Shown piece by piece: positions 19,949-20,308 of a stretch of DNA of 20,308 nucleotides. Every line of letters starts with the position of its first letter. Within the stretch, counting starts at the first letter, position 1. The stretch covers positions 1-20,308 of the forward strand of contig CAYRRA010000075.1 in NCBI GenBank assembly GCA_964426355.1. Direction: 5' to 3'. Position numbers and translations under genes: made by a program. The DNA is from JAJFTV01 sp964426355. Its GTDB lineage: Bacteria > Chloroflexota > Anaerolineae > Anaerolineales > Anaerolineaceae. The notes under the pieces were generated by a model that did not search any database, was not told the DNA's origin, and worked only from the letters and a program-made list of their open reading frames with translations.

Positions 19949-20308
19949 TCAGTAGGGCATTTCATGTGATTGGGTGAATTTGCTTATGGCTTCGGATGTG
20001 TCATAAGTTTGATATCGTTCAACTGATTCTTCTTGCGGTTGTGAAACCGGTTTGTTTGCGGTATTGCGCTGCCCTTGAAACTGTCGCATGTCATCGCCGG
20101 CGACTTCGATTACCTGACCACCATCCATGCGACTTGAGAGGTATCCCCATTGGGGAGCCATGTGGTCGGGTTTGACGTTGGTTGCCAGGACGGTGAGAAG
20201 TTCTGAACGGCGGTTGTAGCGGCTATCAAGCAGGCGAAAGATTGTTTCTTGCGTCCAACCGGTGAGATTGGCACGGCTGGGGTCTGCTACTTCATCGATG
20301 CACAAAAC
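19949..20308 (-). CDS. DnaC/IstB-like AAA+ helicase loader (C-terminal part)
   Basis: Frame runs off the right edge; the first visible residues are 'VLCIDEVADPSRANLTGWTQ', the Walker B strand of an AAA+ ATPase, so the Walker A part lies outside. 'RLLDSRYNRRSELLTVLATN' contains the DnaC/DnaI-type 'R....RY..R..t..TtN' segment with sensor 1, followed by 'YLSSRMDGGQVIEVAGDDMR' (Arg finger/sensor 2 region: 'L.SR......i...G.D.R'). The last 40 residues are polar and loose. It should load a replicative helicase onto phage origins. Seven bases separate its stop from the next ATG. Confidence 0.85.
   Translation of the reverse strand, partial: VLCIDEVADPSRANLTGWTQETIFRLLDSRYNRRSELLTVLATNVKPDHMAPQWGYLSSRMDGGQVIEVAGDDMRQFQGQRNTANKPVSQPQEESVERYQTYDTSEAISKFTQSHEMPY

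Overview
The window is a piece of a tailed double-stranded DNA phage (Caudoviricetes, siphovirus-like) or of a prophage. No clearly bacterial gene, tRNA, rRNA, CRISPR array, integrase, terminase, portal or lysis gene is visible. The host cannot be read from the sequence. The head-to-tail gene order and the GP20-type scaffold and Gp15-type chaperone resemble siphophages of Gram-positive bacteria, and ribosome binding sites are strong AGGAGG-like sequences. That host link is inference only.

Positions 1-12418 (+ strand) form the late structural operon. In order: the end of a GP20-like scaffold, the major capsid protein, a 57-residue protein, a right-handed beta-helix protein lying among the head genes, four head-tail joining proteins (adaptor, stopper, tail completion, tail terminator), the major tail protein, two tail assembly chaperones, a short tape measure protein, an AT-rich free-standing GIY-YIG homing endonuclease, a distal-tail protein, a baseplate hub or tail-tip protein, two fibre-type proteins and a small trailing protein. 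Genes abut or overlap by 1-32 bases. The major tail protein appears to be made in two forms: a -1 frameshift signal (AAACCCT, then a UAG stop, then an 11-bp hairpin five bases downstream) joins the 160-residue tube protein to a 96-residue cadherin-like beta-sandwich domain that has no start codon of its own.

Positions 12420-20308 (- strand) are a convergent early/replication operon read right to left: the end of a DnaC/IstB-type helicase loader, an 823-residue SNF2-type helicase fused to a DNA methyltransferase, a RusA-type Holliday junction resolvase, a zinc metallopeptidase-like protein, a LexA-type winged-helix protein without protease domain, and then more than ten small proteins. Several of these carry zinc-ribbon cysteines or single membrane segments, and two look like in-frame fusions. 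The two operons meet with one base between their stop codons; a symmetrical hairpin inside the last minus-strand gene could act as terminator.

The most notable points are the complete frameshift cassette in the tail gene, repeated start-associated leader sequences (GGAGGAAAAC(C)AAATG at three starts, GAAAGGATTGAAATGA once in each operon), a well-conserved-looking small reading frame with no start codon, and the beta-helix protein in the head cluster.
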